51,469 nucleotides of DNA from Desulfosporosinus cupriresistens (GCF_001707885.1 NZ_MASS01000031.1:1-51469), one strand, 5' to 3'. Numbered from the stretch's first letter, positions 1 through 9,920 are shown. Made by a program: numbers and translations. The notes: generated by a model from the letters alone, not told the origin.

Positions 1-192
<192 letters not shown>

Positions 193-330
193 AAGTTATT
201 TCAACTTCATTGAAGAAGATGATTCGCTCATTGTTTCTTCGAAACTCTTGCGAGTCTCTCTCATTGGCTGTCCTTGTTGTTTAGTTTTCAAAGACCATTC
301 GTTTGCTTTGGCCGCTTGGGCCGGATCTAT
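193..330 (-). promoter_or_regulatory. rRNA operon leader with antitermination-like element
   Basis: This is the transcribed leader between the proximal rrn promoter and the 16S 5' end. It carries a TCTTTGAAAACT block (reverse complement at 281-292), of the type found in Firmicute rRNA leaders and consistent with boxA-like antitermination or pre-rRNA processing. No coding potential is seen. Confidence 0.6.
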
Positions 331-359
331 ATTTTAGCATTTTCAACTTACGTTGTCAA
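331..359 (-). promoter_or_regulatory. rrn promoter, proximal
   Basis: On the minus strand a perfect -35 TTGACA (354-359) is followed after exactly 17 bases by -10 TAAAAT (331-336). This is a near-consensus sigma-A promoter about 140 bases upstream of the 16S 5' end. Confidence 0.85.
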
Positions 360-447
360 TAACTAATTCGTTTTGTTCGGATCGACTAGCTCGAAGCTTT
401 TAACCCCTCGCTTATTCAATCACTGTGCGTCTTTGTGGCGCTCAGTT

Positions 448-476
448 ATAATACCGTTTTCTGCGCAAACTGTCAA
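448..476 (-). promoter_or_regulatory. rrn promoter, distal
   Basis: A second perfect TTGACA (471-476) lies 17 bases from TATTAT (448-453), about 117 bases upstream of the proximal promoter. Tandem near-consensus promoters are typical of rRNA operons. The rest of 477-713 shows no gene. Confidence 0.85.
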
Positions 477-713
477 CCCCTAAAATCAAAAATGTTTTAG
501 TTCACATTCCCCAACTCAATTGAAAAACTTATTTCCACCCCTACTACTCTTTAGGTCCTTTTAAAAAGTAGCACATCGAGAAGCGCTGCATCAACCCGGC
601 CCGTTTCACCTCTTTGATAGTGTGTAACAAAATAAGCTGTCTATTTATGACGTTTTTATTTATAATAAACATTATATTTCAACGGGTAATAAACGTTCTA
701 AAGAGGAGAATTT

Positions 714-1001
714 ATGCAGCAAACTGCAGTATTGGAGCTTAATAACTTAAGGAAGACCATTAAAGGAAAGGAAATAGTCAAAGGGGTAAACCTCAATCTT
801 TATCCCTCCCAGATTTTTGGGTTCCTAGGACCAAATGGAGCGGGAAAAACGACAACGATCCGCATGATTGTTGGACTGATCAAACCAACAGAAGGGTCTG
901 TAACCATCTGCGGCTATTCCGTAGCCCGCGATTTTGTCAAAGCCCTTTCGAATGTCGGCTGCATTATTGAGGGCCCCGATATGTACAAATACAGAAATTA
1001 A
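714..1001 (+). pseudogene. Truncated ABC transporter ATPase (BcrA-type), N-terminal fragment
   Basis: A good ribosome binding site (AGAGGAGA) precedes the ATG. The 95 residues match the start of an antibiotic- or bacitracin-type ABC ATPase: Walker A GPNGAGKTT at about residues 39-47 and the family's GCIIEGPDMYKY region at the end. The protein stops there, before the Q-loop partner regions, signature motif and Walker B, whereas full-length family members are about 300 residues. The next gene remnant begins two bases after the stop, so a deletion probably joined the two. It cannot work as an ATPase. Confidence 0.8.
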
Positions 1002-1002
1002 A

Positions 1003-1812
1003 GTGTTAAAAAAGAGCATGTGGTTACTCAATTCTGACCATAGCCTGCGTGGGTTTCATCGTTTTAGCGATGGGTTTCTATGAGGCAATCATCGTCACGA
1101 CCGCGGTCAATTCTCAGCCGTCGGCTAACGCTCCATTGACTCAACCTCCAAAGGCTTCTACAAAACTCTCTTCCAAGAATACTAACTCTTTTAAAGTTCT
1201 CATCCTGGGAGACTCGATAGCAAAAGGGACTGGGGATGAAAAGAACAAGGGGTTTTCAGGCTATTTACCTGAGTACTTTAAAAACAACACCTTAAAAGAG
1301 ATCCTCGTAGACGATGCAGGAATAGACGGACTTGAAAGCATAGGTCTACTAGAGCAACAACTAGAAAGTTGGACAAAACCATCAAAGATTCGGATATGAT
1401 TCTAGTCTCTATTGGTGGTAATGATGTGAGAAGTATCCTTTCCCTGAACGATCTCGCTAAAGAAGATCAATTTAAAGTGAGACTGGACAGCTATCTTGGC
1501 AATTTGAAACAAACGATGAAGGTATTAAGAAGCACCAACCCGAATTCCATTGTTATTTTTCTTGGGCTGTATAACCCTTATGAAAAAGCAAGCAACGTCG
1601 AAGATATAAGGCTTCTGAATGAGTGGAACTATAATACCCAACAGGTCGTTGAAGAAGATGGGAAAGGGATTTTTATTCCAACCTACGACCTACTGAAATT
1701 TAATTTGGGTCAATACATCGCCAAGGATGGTCTGCACCCAAATTCTGCAGGATATCAAGCCCTCGCCAATAGAGTTAGTAAATCAGTTGAAACGATCATC
1801 ACGAACTCCTAG
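1003..1812 (+). pseudogene. SGNH/GDSL-family lipase/esterase, frameshifted
   Basis: Three reading frames together give one secreted SGNH hydrolase. GTG at 1003 starts an MLKKSMWLL membrane anchor. One surplus A near 1030 shifts into the frame carrying ILTIACVGFIVLA and the block I motif LGDSIAKGTG. A missing A in the AAA run at 1364-1367 then shifts into the frame with block III SIGGNDV and the C-terminal catalytic DGLHPNSAGY. All catalytic blocks survive, so decay is recent, or the indels are sequencing errors at short A runs. The N-terminal hydrophobic segment suggests the enzyme was membrane-anchored and faced outward. Confidence 0.75.
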
Positions 1813-1844
1813 GTTGGTGATGATAAGACAACCTTAGCAACTTG

Positions 1845-2684
1845 TTAAATAAATAATTCAGGTTCTCTTCGAAATGCAAACTCAATTTCCAATTCTTGTT
1901 TATGTCTTAAATAATCTTCATTGTCATAGTACTTGGCTTGAGTAGGACATTTTTTAATACACGCTCCACATTTAATACAAATCCCATTAAATTTGGAGAC
2001 GTCTTCACCATCAATGGAACCCATAGGACAGACATTGACACATAGCTTACAGTCATTACAATTACTATTTGTTTTAGGAGCAACCTTTCTAATATCCACA
2101 AGACTCCCCTCTTTATTTTTAGGCATGTAATGTTTTCGATATGGTTGATTTCCCTCTACAACAATAGTCTGAAATTCAACTTGAATTGTAATTTTTGTAT
2201 GTATTTGCTTGGCAAAATCATCGACAACGGCCATATCTTTCTCATCCGGCCTGTTTTTAGCAAGAGTTGTCGAGAACGAGTGTTCTCCTATAAATGCCCC
2301 CGCAGCAATAACTTTAAAGCCATTAGATTCAAGTATATCTTTTAATTCTATTAAAGCATCATCATAATTCCTGTTTCCATAAACAACTACCGGAATTGCT
2401 AAGGCGTTATTACCGATAATTGAATTTAAATAATTTAGTAAGACATTAGGGACTCTTCCTGCATAGACCGGCACTCCAATAATGACAATATCTTGTTCTG
2501 AAAAAGACACCGGGTTTGTTCTAACACTCGGCAAGGTGAAATCGATATAATTTATGGGAGTTTCCCCGCCGATATTTTCGGAAATTTTCTTTATTATACC
2601 AGACACTACTTTTTTAGTTGTACCTGTTGGGCTAAAATACATAGCATTGGTCATTCTATTCATATAAAGTTTCATTCCTTCCAT
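1845..2684 (-). CDS. EFR1-family flavodoxin/ferredoxin protein
   Basis: The N-terminal half is a flavodoxin-like fold with the phosphate-binding loop FSPTGTT (residues 17-23). The C-terminus carries two [4Fe-4S] ferredoxin motifs, CNDCKLCVNVCP (from about residue 209) and CIKCGACIKKCP (from about 236). The domain order matches EFR1 proteins, cytoplasmic electron carriers whose partners are usually unknown. Start is uncertain: GGAAGG lies at 2677-2682, so the ATG at 2663 (MNRMTNAM) may be used instead of the first. It stands alone, without an obvious operon. Confidence 0.85.
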   Translation of the reverse strand: MEGMKLYMNRMTNAMYFSPTGTTKKVVSGIIKKISENIGGETPINYIDFTLPSVRTNPVSFSEQDIVIIGVPVYAGRVPNVLLNYLNSIIGNNALAIPVVVYGNRNYDDALIELKDILESNGFKVIAAGAFIGEHSFSTTLAKNRPDEKDMAVVDDFAKQIHTKITIQVEFQTIVVEGNQPYRKHYMPKNKEGSLVDIRKVAPKTNSNCNDCKLCVNVCPMGSIDGEDVSKFNGICIKCGACIKKCPTQAKYYDNEDYLRHKQELEIEFAFRREPELFI

Positions 2685-3139
2685 AACAACTTACAATTCG
2701 AAGATTTTATAATTAATCTATTCAGAATCTATGGAATTATCTTGCAATTCCCATGCCAGAGAATTTCATTTTGGCTTCTAAATCTTCTGTCTGAAGCAAT
2801 GACAACGCTTACAGTTCTATTAACTTATAATTCTCACTTAAAATATACTTCAGCCAAATGTATACGATTATTTACATCTTTATGTATTAGGACTTATAAT
2901 CCGCTTCACCTCTGACTTCAGTAGCATGTCAACTATTGAATACATGTACCAATTAGTTGGCAGCAGAATTACCGATTTATTTATGAACATGGACTGAAGC
3001 TTTACTCGATATTAAGTTATAGAAAAAAAGTTATAACCGTAAGTTATTCTTTCTTTCAAAATAAACAACACGCCCACTTGAAAAAGTGGGCGTCGCACGA
3101 TATGGCCAATTAAGAACCTGTACTATATTCCATAACTCA
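2685..3139. other. Intergenic, 455 bp, AT-rich
   Basis: Apart from the hairpin at 3071-3092 I see no gene, RNA or repeat here. It presumably holds the promoter of the EFR1 gene. Confidence 0.5.
3071..3092 (-). terminator. Terminator hairpin after the MFS gene
   Basis: The arms CGCCCACTT and AAGTGGGCG form a perfect 9-bp stem with a GAAA loop. On the minus strand it is followed by a T-rich but interrupted tract (GTTGTTTATTTT). It sits about 50 bases after the MFS stop codon. Confidence 0.7.
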
Positions 3140-4345
3140 TCAATGCTCCAAAGTATTTTTTGGCGAGTGAAATAACGGTAGCAAGAACAACAACCCAATA
3201 ATATACAATACTCCCGCTACTTCATACATGGCAACCAAAGAAAATGTTTGTTTAAGCACCCCTGCCACACTCATCGTAATAACCATTGCTCCCGTATACA
3301 AAGGCATGAGAATCCCATTCACTCGACCAATGAACTGACTATCCGAATTTTGCATGATCATCATGTTAATGCCGATCATAATACAAGGAAAAACTAAACC
3401 CATCAGTAAATGCACCAAATAGGTTAGCCATGGGGTCGTCGATAATCCACATACTGCCACACCAATTGCCGATATGAGCATTCCGAAAGCCAAAAGCTTT
3501 TGGGGCGAAATAGCCTTAGCAGAAGTCATGACAATGACTCCCCCAAAAAGCATCCCTACCCCATTAAGGGTCAGTAGCCATTGCAAATTTTCTTTCGGTA
3601 AACCAAGCCGTTCCGTTACCAGAAAGATTCCTAATGGTTGAATAAGGCCCCCACCCAAGCCAGCGGCCAGAAAACACAAACCCAAAAGCGTCAGGATTTT
3701 CTTCGCTAGAACATAACGAATACCAGCCAACATTTCCTGGCGAAGGGTTGTTCCCGTCTTCTCTGCTACTTTCTCATGGTCCGGAGGCAGGAACGTCAAG
3801 GAACCCGCCGAGAGCATAAATGCGAGGCCCATCACGGCAATTGAGACAATAATTCCAAATTTTTGATAGACAAATGTTCCAAGGATCGGTCCAAGAATCA
3901 TAAAAACGGTAAAGATCGTCTGATAAATCGACATTACCGTTTGAATCTGTTCAGCAGGCAGTTGTTCCTTAATCAGCTTCATCCCTGAAGGCTGAGAGAA
4001 CTGAGATAAAATAGCGGAAATGATGGTAGTAAAAAACACAGCTTTCCAAGTGCCTAGAACTAAGGTAATCAAGACAACAAACACTGATACCGCACTGAGG
4101 ACATCACACACAATCATTGTTCGTTTTGGACGCCAGCGGTCGGCAAAGGTCCCACCTATAAAAGAGAAAATAAATATTGGCGCAAACTCTGCAACCGAAA
4201 TCATCGAGACGGCGAACGCATTACCATGTGTTCGTTCCATGACATAGAGTAATACGGCAAAATTACGCACCCAGATTCCAGTTTGCAAAAATAACGCAGA
4301 TCCCAAGATCGCTTTCACTAGCCGATTACGTATTAAATCTAACAT
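3140..4345 (-). CDS. MFS transporter (drug-efflux type)
   Basis: This 401-residue protein has about 12 hydrophobic segments and the MFS loop 2-3 motif (GGTFADRWRPKRTM, residues about 64-77). The overall pattern resembles MefA/YfiS-type major facilitator exporters, inner-membrane proton antiporters for drugs or metabolites. GGGAGG followed by TTTTT precedes the ATG. It appears monocistronic, with a hairpin terminator downstream. The substrate cannot be told from sequence. Confidence 0.85.
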   Translation of the reverse strand: MLDLIRNRLVKAILGSALFLQTGIWVRNFAVLLYVMERTHGNAFAVSMISVAEFAPIFIFSFIGGTFADRWRPKRTMIVCDVLSAVSVFVVLITLVLGTWKAVFFTTIISAILSQFSQPSGMKLIKEQLPAEQIQTVMSIYQTIFTVFMILGPILGTFVYQKFGIIVSIAVMGLAFMLSAGSLTFLPPDHEKVAEKTGTTLRQEMLAGIRYVLAKKILTLLGLCFLAAGLGGGLIQPLGIFLVTERLGLPKENLQWLLTLNGVGMLFGGVIVMTSAKAISPQKLLAFGMLISAIGVAVCGLSTTPWLTYLVHLLMGLVFPCIMIGINMMIMQNSDSQFIGRVNGILMPLYTGAMVITMSVAGVLKQTFSLVAMYEVAGVLYIIGLLFLLPLFHSPKNTLEH

Positions 4346-4627
4346 AAAAACCTCCCATCCATTTTAGGACAGGAGGCAGAACTATCTTATAATAGAAACG
4401 TGAGTCGCAACGCCTTTAAAAATGACACAAAAAGGCTTAACTTGCATTAAAGCAACTCAGTAATTATTAAAAATGCTCATACTAATCCTATCCCAAAAAT
4501 CCCTCATCTTTATTAAACAAGAATTTTTAAAAGAAGTAGAATTAGTAGCGCATTATCTTTTTTTTCACCCTTTCTTAACTCAGTCTATATAATGCTAAAC
4601 TAATTTCGAATTTAAGTCAAGATCCTA

Positions 4628-5797
4628 TTACGGAAAATGTGTGACCAGCTGCAATAAATTTACGGGGGTTCCAACGTCTAACCTCCCCATCTCAGAATTG
4701 CCAAGAATCCGAGCATTTTCCTGCGTTGCCATTCGGCAGACTTCCTGTTTGGGAATTCCTGCTTGAACCATCCAATCCATCTCGTCAAACAGACTCTCAG
4801 CGTGCGGTACTTGATAAGCTCCAGCATCTGTCCCAACACCCAGTCGGACATTTAAATTATAGGCCTCGTGAATTTTAGCAAGTTGTCCCTCCAGAATCCG
4901 TTTCAAAGTTTCAATTTCATGGAAAGAGTAACGATCTGTAGGATATTTTAAAAGATTGCCAATCGGTGCAACCGTTGGGACCCAAGCAATCTCTTTTTCT
5001 TTCATCAATTTAAGTTGTCCTGACGTAATATAATATCCATGTTCAATGGAATCAACCCCAGCAGCAATCGCCACCGATATTCCCTCTTCCCCACTGGCAT
5101 GGGCCATGACAAGTATGCCACGTCTATGAGCTGTTTCAACTAATTCGGAAAGATCTTCAGCTGTCCACTGAGTTGGACCCACTCTCTTGAACTCGTCAAA
5201 GCTAATTATTCCTGTAACGACTACTTTTAGTTGGTCTAGACCTTGTCCGAAAAAGTCCCTCTCTTTTTCCCGCCACTCTAATACATCTCTAAAACCACGC
5301 CCTAGAAAACGACCATACATTCCTTCTCGATTGACAGCCTCATGAACTGATATGACCCTAGGACCAGACCAAACTCCCTCATTGACCCTGTTTTTTGTCC
5401 TCCAAGCAAAGCCCGGTAAGTCACCACCATCTCGAATAGCTACAATTCCTCTTTCTAAATAACGCTGTAAAAATCCTTGAATGTTTTCTTCGATCAAAGC
5501 AGGTTTCTCCCAGTTTTTTAAACACTGAAAAAAATCAAGGCTGTCTAACGCTAAGTGCACATGAGCATCTATCCATCCGGGCATGAGGTAAAAGGAATCC
5601 CACGGCTGTGTTATATTAGAGAAACTCTCTAAATTACTCAAAGGTTGCAAGGAGGTTACAATACCCTCCTTCCATTTTAGCAGCATAGAGTGGGAGCATA
5701 AACCTAGTTCAGGGCTCCAACACCCTGCAACGACAGCTTCTCCCTCATGAGGAATCTCGTGGATTTTTTGTTCTGCACTACACGAAATATACATCAT
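4628..5797 (-). CDS. Metal-dependent amidohydrolase (amidohydrolase 1 family)
   Basis: A full set of amidohydrolase-superfamily metal ligands is visible: HxH at 79/81 (DAHVHL), a candidate carbamylated lysine at 191 (KVVVTG), His233 (AHASG), His253 (EHGYY) and Asp324 (GTDAG). Together they define a binuclear-centre hydrolase close to the imidazolonepropionase/Xaa-Pro dipeptidase branch. It is cytoplasmic, with no signal peptide. The substrate is unknown and the neighbours give no clue. No strong Shine-Dalgarno precedes the two adjacent ATG codons, so the start could be internal. Confidence 0.85.
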   Translation of the reverse strand: MMYISCSAEQKIHEIPHEGEAVVAGCWSPELGLCSHSMLLKWKEGIVTSLQPLSNLESFSNITQPWDSFYLMPGWIDAHVHLALDSLDFFQCLKNWEKPALIEENIQGFLQRYLERGIVAIRDGGDLPGFAWRTKNRVNEGVWSGPRVISVHEAVNREGMYGRFLGRGFRDVLEWREKERDFFGQGLDQLKVVVTGIISFDEFKRVGPTQWTAEDLSELVETAHRRGILVMAHASGEEGISVAIAAGVDSIEHGYYITSGQLKLMKEKEIAWVPTVAPIGNLLKYPTDRYSFHEIETLKRILEGQLAKIHEAYNLNVRLGVGTDAGAYQVPHAESLFDEMDWMVQAGIPKQEVCRMATQENARILGNSEMGRLDVGTPVNLLQLVTHFP

Positions 5798-6207
5798 TTC
5801 TACACGCCAAGCGTGTATTTCAAGGTTTTTGTTATAACATTAATATCCATACTCCGCTTCCTTTCATTAAGCCAATAAATTCTGAACTAATCTTTTTATC
5901 TTCTACAACTAAACTAAAATACCCTTTTTTGACCCCCCTTCATCTTTGACCCTTAAGATGCCTTTGCGTAGTTCACCTAGGCAGGAGCAACAGATTAGAC
6001 ATCCTTAAGTGAAAGCATACAACTCCGGCAGTTCATAATTCCATAAAACAAGAAAAAGATTGCAAGGCTTGCCCAATATGCGGACAAACTTTGCAATCTA
6101 TTTCTTGTTTTATCACTAACGGATTCGCACTTGTAACAGCCTTTTGAAGAATATTTAAACCACCTAGGACAACGCTCCTTCTTTTTCACGCTAACCCACA
6201 AAGAGAA
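5798..6207. other. Intergenic with long inverted repeat
   Basis: This 410-bp stretch contains the inverted repeat described separately. A TTG-initiated 68-codon minus-strand ORF (5995-6201) has two CxxC pairs and one hydrophobic stretch, but it spans the inverted repeat and has no clear ribosome binding site, so I do not call it a gene. Confidence 0.5.
6043..6113. repeat. Imperfect inverted repeat, 24-bp arms
   Basis: The arms at 6043-6066 and 6089-6113 are reverse complements except for one extra base and one mismatch, around a loop of about 22 bases. They are AT-rich with no GC core, unlike a normal terminator. It may be a short palindromic mobile element or a regulatory hairpin. Confidence 0.7.
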
Positions 6208-6366
6208 TTAATCGAAAATTTCCAGATCATCCGGGCTCTTATCCTTGGTTGGAATTATTGCATCTCTTGCTTGACCCGTCGAATTAGAGGTAGGAGAGTT
6301 TTTATTGGTATGAGTGGATGGCTGTGCTGTGACCTGTTTAGATACTTTATTCCTTTTAGCGACCAA
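6208..6366 (-). CDS. Small hypothetical protein, 52 aa
   Basis: A very strong ribosome binding site, AAAGGAGG, lies 7 bases before a TTG start at 6366. The protein is hydrophilic: a basic N-terminus (MVAKRNKVSKQ), a Ser/Thr/Asn-rich low-complexity middle, and an acidic tail (KDKSPDDLEIFD). No transmembrane segment or known motif is visible. The combination of strong SD and protein-like composition makes it likely real; the function is unknown. It lies alone between the amidohydrolase and the RND operon. Confidence 0.6.
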   Translation of the reverse strand: MVAKRNKVSKQVTAQPSTHTNKNSPTSNSTGQARDAIIPTKDKSPDDLEIFD

Positions 6367-6660
6367 AATAGTTCCTCCTTTTATATCTTTGATGTAAATG
6401 ACTATGGCAGAAATAGGTTTTTAACTTGAGTACTTTGTTGTGCATTAATATAAGTATGTTTATTAATCCACGTAATTATGTAATTTTAGCTTGTATTAAA
6501 AGTATTAATGATACTAGTATCAGCGAAATTGTTTCAACTTGCGATCTTGCGTGGGACATTCTTTTTCTCTCTATTTCTTATTTGATCTACGAGAGGAACT
6601 ATACGCCGCTTTTATATACTGAATTTAAACTGAAGAACTATAGCGTATTATCTTAAAGTA

Positions 6661-6710
6661 AAACCCAGATAACACAGGTAAAATTACTTTACCTAATTAT
6701 CTGGGTTTTT
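6661..6710. terminator. Two-tier hairpin, likely bidirectional terminator
   Basis: Outer arms of 12 bp (6661-6672 with 6697-6708, core CCCAGATAA) enclose an inner 7-bp stem AGGTAAA/TTTACCT (6676-6682 with 6688-6694). A T-run follows on the plus side and TTTTACTTT on the minus side. It lies about 100 bases after the RND permease stop and probably ends that operon. The rest of 6367-6806 shows no convincing gene. Confidence 0.7.
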
Positions 6711-6806
6711 AAAGTTCTTGTCAGACCTCTCTCTGCTATGTCCCCCTGGTCTCCTTAATACGTGAGCAAGCCAAATTGGCTATGTTCCAAACAAGGGACC
6801 GTAAAA

Positions 6807-9800
6807 TTATAAATTTTGGTTCATCGGTAAATCTCTTTTTTCGGCTGGTAAATTGGGGGTTAAAGATTTTCCAGTATTCCTGCGGAATTTATTCTTCATA
6901 GAATCCAGCAAAGAATAAACCACCGGAACGATAAAGAGGGTCAAGAGAGTTGAAGTGATTAAGCCACCTATGACGGCATGCCCCATGGGCGCACGCATCT
7001 CTGTCCCGGCTCCTGTACCAATGACAATAGGAATCATACCAAAGATCATGGCCAGTGACGTCATGATAATGGGTCTTAACCGGACGGTGCCAGCTTCGAT
7101 CAAAGCCTCTTTGACACTAAGTCCTTCTTTCCTTCTCTGCTTTGTAAAGTCGATGAGCAGAATACCATTCTTAGCTACCAGTCCCATCAGAAGAATGATC
7201 CCAATCAGGGACAATATACTAAGCTCACTGCCTGCGATAAACAGTCCCAGGACTGCACCGATAAGCGCCATAGGCAGGGAAAACATGATCGCAATGGGAT
7301 CCAAAAAGCTTTCAAACTGCATGGTCATCACCAGGTACATGAAAAGGATACCCATCAGAAGCGCGATAACAAGATTCATGAAGCCTTCCGACATAGTCTC
7401 GTTCATTCCGCCCTGCTGTACAAAAACTCCCTTAGGAATATCGAGCTCTTTAAACTTGTTCGTATACTTTGTTAAAAAATCTCCAACGGCTATTCCTTCA
7501 ACATTCGCCGAAAGCTCAACCTGCCTAAGCCTATCATATCTGGAGATTGTGGAATACGAAGTGGAAAGTACTTTTTTAGTAACATTGGCCAGAGGTATTA
7601 GCTGATCCTTTGAGCCGTTGACATAAATCCCATCTAGATTATCCAAACTCTTACGTTGATCATCCTTCAAGGATACCCGCACATTATACCTTTCACCCGC
7701 ATACTCGAATTTTCCGGCATCTATTCCGTCGAAGAGTGCTCGTATTGTCTCTGCCGCAAGTGATGTATTTACGCCTAGATCCGTTACCTTATCTCTGTCA
7801 ACCTCTAATTTTGCTTCCGTATTGCCAGTTTTGAGATTGATCGCGACATCTTTGGCCTGAGGATCCTCACTCATTATTTTTTTTGCTTTCTGGGCAAAAG
7901 CCTGCAAAACCTCCTGATCAGTCCCCATGATCACAAAGGAGACATCCTTACCACTCCCGCCGGGTCCTGAAGAACTTTGTACGGCAAGTTCTATTCCAGG
8001 GATTCCATTTAAGTCCTCCCTGATTGCTGAAGCGATCTGTTTAGCTGATTTTTCTCGCTCTTGTTTATCGTTCATTTTTACATAAATCGAAATATTGTTA
8101 GAACCCACCGTGGTATAAAGATGCTTGATTTCAGGATATTTCTTCAGCCTTTTTTCAATTTCTTTGGCTTTTTCCCCTTGAGCCTGCAGGGTCAATCCCG
8201 AGTCAGTAGCCGCGCTTATAGTGATGCTCCCCGTATCGGTGGCCGGAACAAAGCTGAAGCCCAACAAAGGAACCAACTTAATACAGGCAACAAAAAGTAC
8301 TACTGTGAATATAAGGGTTATCAAGCGGTGATTAAGAACAACCTTTAAAACTTTAGCATAAGTCGTTCCCAATGAATCAAATTTGTCATTAAACCAGTCT
8401 AAAAAATGACCTACAAAGGTTTTTTTCGTTTTTCTCTCTGCTTTTAACAATCTGGAAGACATCACCGGCACGAGCGTTAAGGATATAAACAGGGAAACCA
8501 ACATACTAAAGGCTACTGTGAGGCCAAACTCAATAAAGTATTTTCCGATAATCCCACTAACCATGCCGATTGGCACAAAAACTGCAACCACTGCAAAGGT
8601 TGTTGCCAAGACTGCTAACCCAATTTCTGAGGTACCCTCCCTGGCTGCTTGCAAGGGAGGCTTTCCCATATGCAAGTGCCGGACAATATTCTCATTCACC
8701 ACGATGGCATCGTCAATCAACAAGCCAACAGCTAGCGAGAGGGCCATCAGGGACATTGTGTTAAGCGAAAAGTTCATGACCTTCATGGCAATGAAGGTTG
8801 TAATAATCGACGTTGGCAGCGAAATTCCGCTGACCAGGGTACTTTCCCATTCCCCTAAAAAAAGGAACACAATAATTACTGCTAGGATACACCCTTCATA
8901 GATGGTTTTTACGACTTCATTAAACGAATCACGGATCGACACGGAATTATCCGCGACAACATCGATGTTTATGCCTGGGGGAAGAACCCTCTTGATAACA
9001 TCCAATTGCTTTTTGACGTTATCGGCGACGCTCACTGTATTAGAACCCGACTGTTTAATAATGTCGATACCAATGGCCTCTTTGCCGTCATAATAAGAAA
9101 TACTGTCCGGATCTTTAATTCCGTCCGAAACGACAGCTACATCACGAACCTTAATCTCACGACCCGAACGTGTACCAACCGTAATGTTGTAAAAATCCTC
9201 TAGATTCTTGACACTGTTGTCGGTCCGCAGGGAGATTTCACTTTGCCCGTCCGTAACCTTTCCGCCCGGTATTTCCAAGTTGCCATTCTGGACTCCACTC
9301 ACCAGCTCAGCTGGAGACAGTCCATAGGCGGCTAACTTCTCGAGATCCAGCTTGATCTTGATCTCTCTTTCCTGTTTGCCATATACCTTGACTGAGCCTA
9401 CACCATTGACCGTGTATAAACTCTTAGTAATCACATCATCCACAAGCTTGGAGATAGCACGATTATCCATTGTGCCGGTCACAGCAAGAGATATGATTGG
9501 CGTGGCAGAAAAATCATATTTGGCGATAATTGGATCATCGATATCATCCGGAAGGGTTTTCCTGATCGAACTGACTTTGTCCCGCACTTCCTGGGCAGCA
9601 ACGTCTGGCGATGTTTCTAAGGCAAATTCGACGATAACGTTACACACGCCTTCACTGATATTTGTCGTAACATGCTTGACACCGGAAATTTGCCCTATAG
9701 CTTCTTCAACTTTCTTGGCCACATTGGTTTCCAATTGATCGGGGGCAACACCATGCTGGGAAATGGAAACTGTAACATAGGGAAAGTCTGCTTGGGGCAT

Positions 9801-9908
9801 ATCATTAATGTTCAAACTGCGATAGCTCATGAGCCCTACTAGAATAAATACCATTATGACCACGCTAATAAATACTGGCCGTTTGATACTAATATTTGTT
9901 ATAAACAT
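6807..9908 (-). CDS. RND-family efflux permease (HAE1/AcrB-like)
   Basis: At 1033 residues this has the normal length of a hydrophobe/amphiphile efflux RND pump, with one N-terminal membrane segment, a large extracytoplasmic loop, and two membrane blocks (about 336-490 and 860-1010). The proton-relay residues are present: paired Asp in GLLIDDAIVVNEN (transmembrane 4) and Lys in GLVAKNGILLIDF (transmembrane 10). It is the last gene of the tetR-adaptor-permease operon, starting 12 bases after the adaptor stop, with GGGGG ahead of the ATG. It exports hydrophobic compounds across the cytoplasmic membrane, probably without a TolC partner, as none is encoded here. Confidence 0.95.
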   Translation of the reverse strand: MFITNISIKRPVFISVVIMVFILVGLMSYRSLNINDMPQADFPYVTVSISQHGVAPDQLETNVAKKVEEAIGQISGVKHVTTNISEGVCNVIVEFALETSPDVAAQEVRDKVSSIRKTLPDDIDDPIIAKYDFSATPIISLAVTGTMDNRAISKLVDDVITKSLYTVNGVGSVKVYGKQEREIKIKLDLEKLAAYGLSPAELVSGVQNGNLEIPGGKVTDGQSEISLRTDNSVKNLEDFYNITVGTRSGREIKVRDVAVVSDGIKDPDSISYYDGKEAIGIDIIKQSGSNTVSVADNVKKQLDVIKRVLPPGINIDVVADNSVSIRDSFNEVVKTIYEGCILAVIIVFLFLGEWESTLVSGISLPTSIITTFIAMKVMNFSLNTMSLMALSLAVGLLIDDAIVVNENIVRHLHMGKPPLQAAREGTSEIGLAVLATTFAVVAVFVPIGMVSGIIGKYFIEFGLTVAFSMLVSLFISLTLVPVMSSRLLKAERKTKKTFVGHFLDWFNDKFDSLGTTYAKVLKVVLNHRLITLIFTVVLFVACIKLVPLLGFSFVPATDTGSITISAATDSGLTLQAQGEKAKEIEKRLKKYPEIKHLYTTVGSNNISIYVKMNDKQEREKSAKQIASAIREDLNGIPGIELAVQSSSGPGGSGKDVSFVIMGTDQEVLQAFAQKAKKIMSEDPQAKDVAINLKTGNTEAKLEVDRDKVTDLGVNTSLAAETIRALFDGIDAGKFEYAGERYNVRVSLKDDQRKSLDNLDGIYVNGSKDQLIPLANVTKKVLSTSYSTISRYDRLRQVELSANVEGIAVGDFLTKYTNKFKELDIPKGVFVQQGGMNETMSEGFMNLVIALLMGILFMYLVMTMQFESFLDPIAIMFSLPMALIGAVLGLFIAGSELSILSLIGIILLMGLVAKNGILLIDFTKQRRKEGLSVKEALIEAGTVRLRPIIMTSLAMIFGMIPIVIGTGAGTEMRAPMGHAVIGGLITSTLLTLFIVPVVYSLLDSMKNKFRRNTGKSLTPNLPAEKRDLPMNQNL

Positions 9909-9920
9909 CCCTTAGTCCCC

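Noticed and set aside
5995..6201. 68-codon minus ORF with CxxC pairs
   Set aside because: It spans the inverted repeat, starts at TTG without a ribosome binding site, and has no recognisable domain order.
6426..6656. 76-codon plus ORF
   Set aside because: TTG start without SD, AT-driven composition, ends next to a terminator hairpin; no sign of selection.
6955..7605. 216-codon plus ORF opposite the RND permease
   Set aside because: It lies antisense to a strongly conserved gene and has the usual shadow composition (Ser/Pro/Met rich).
8518..9738. Several plus ORFs opposite the RND permease
   Set aside because: Shadows of the same gene on the other strand; no ribosome binding sites.
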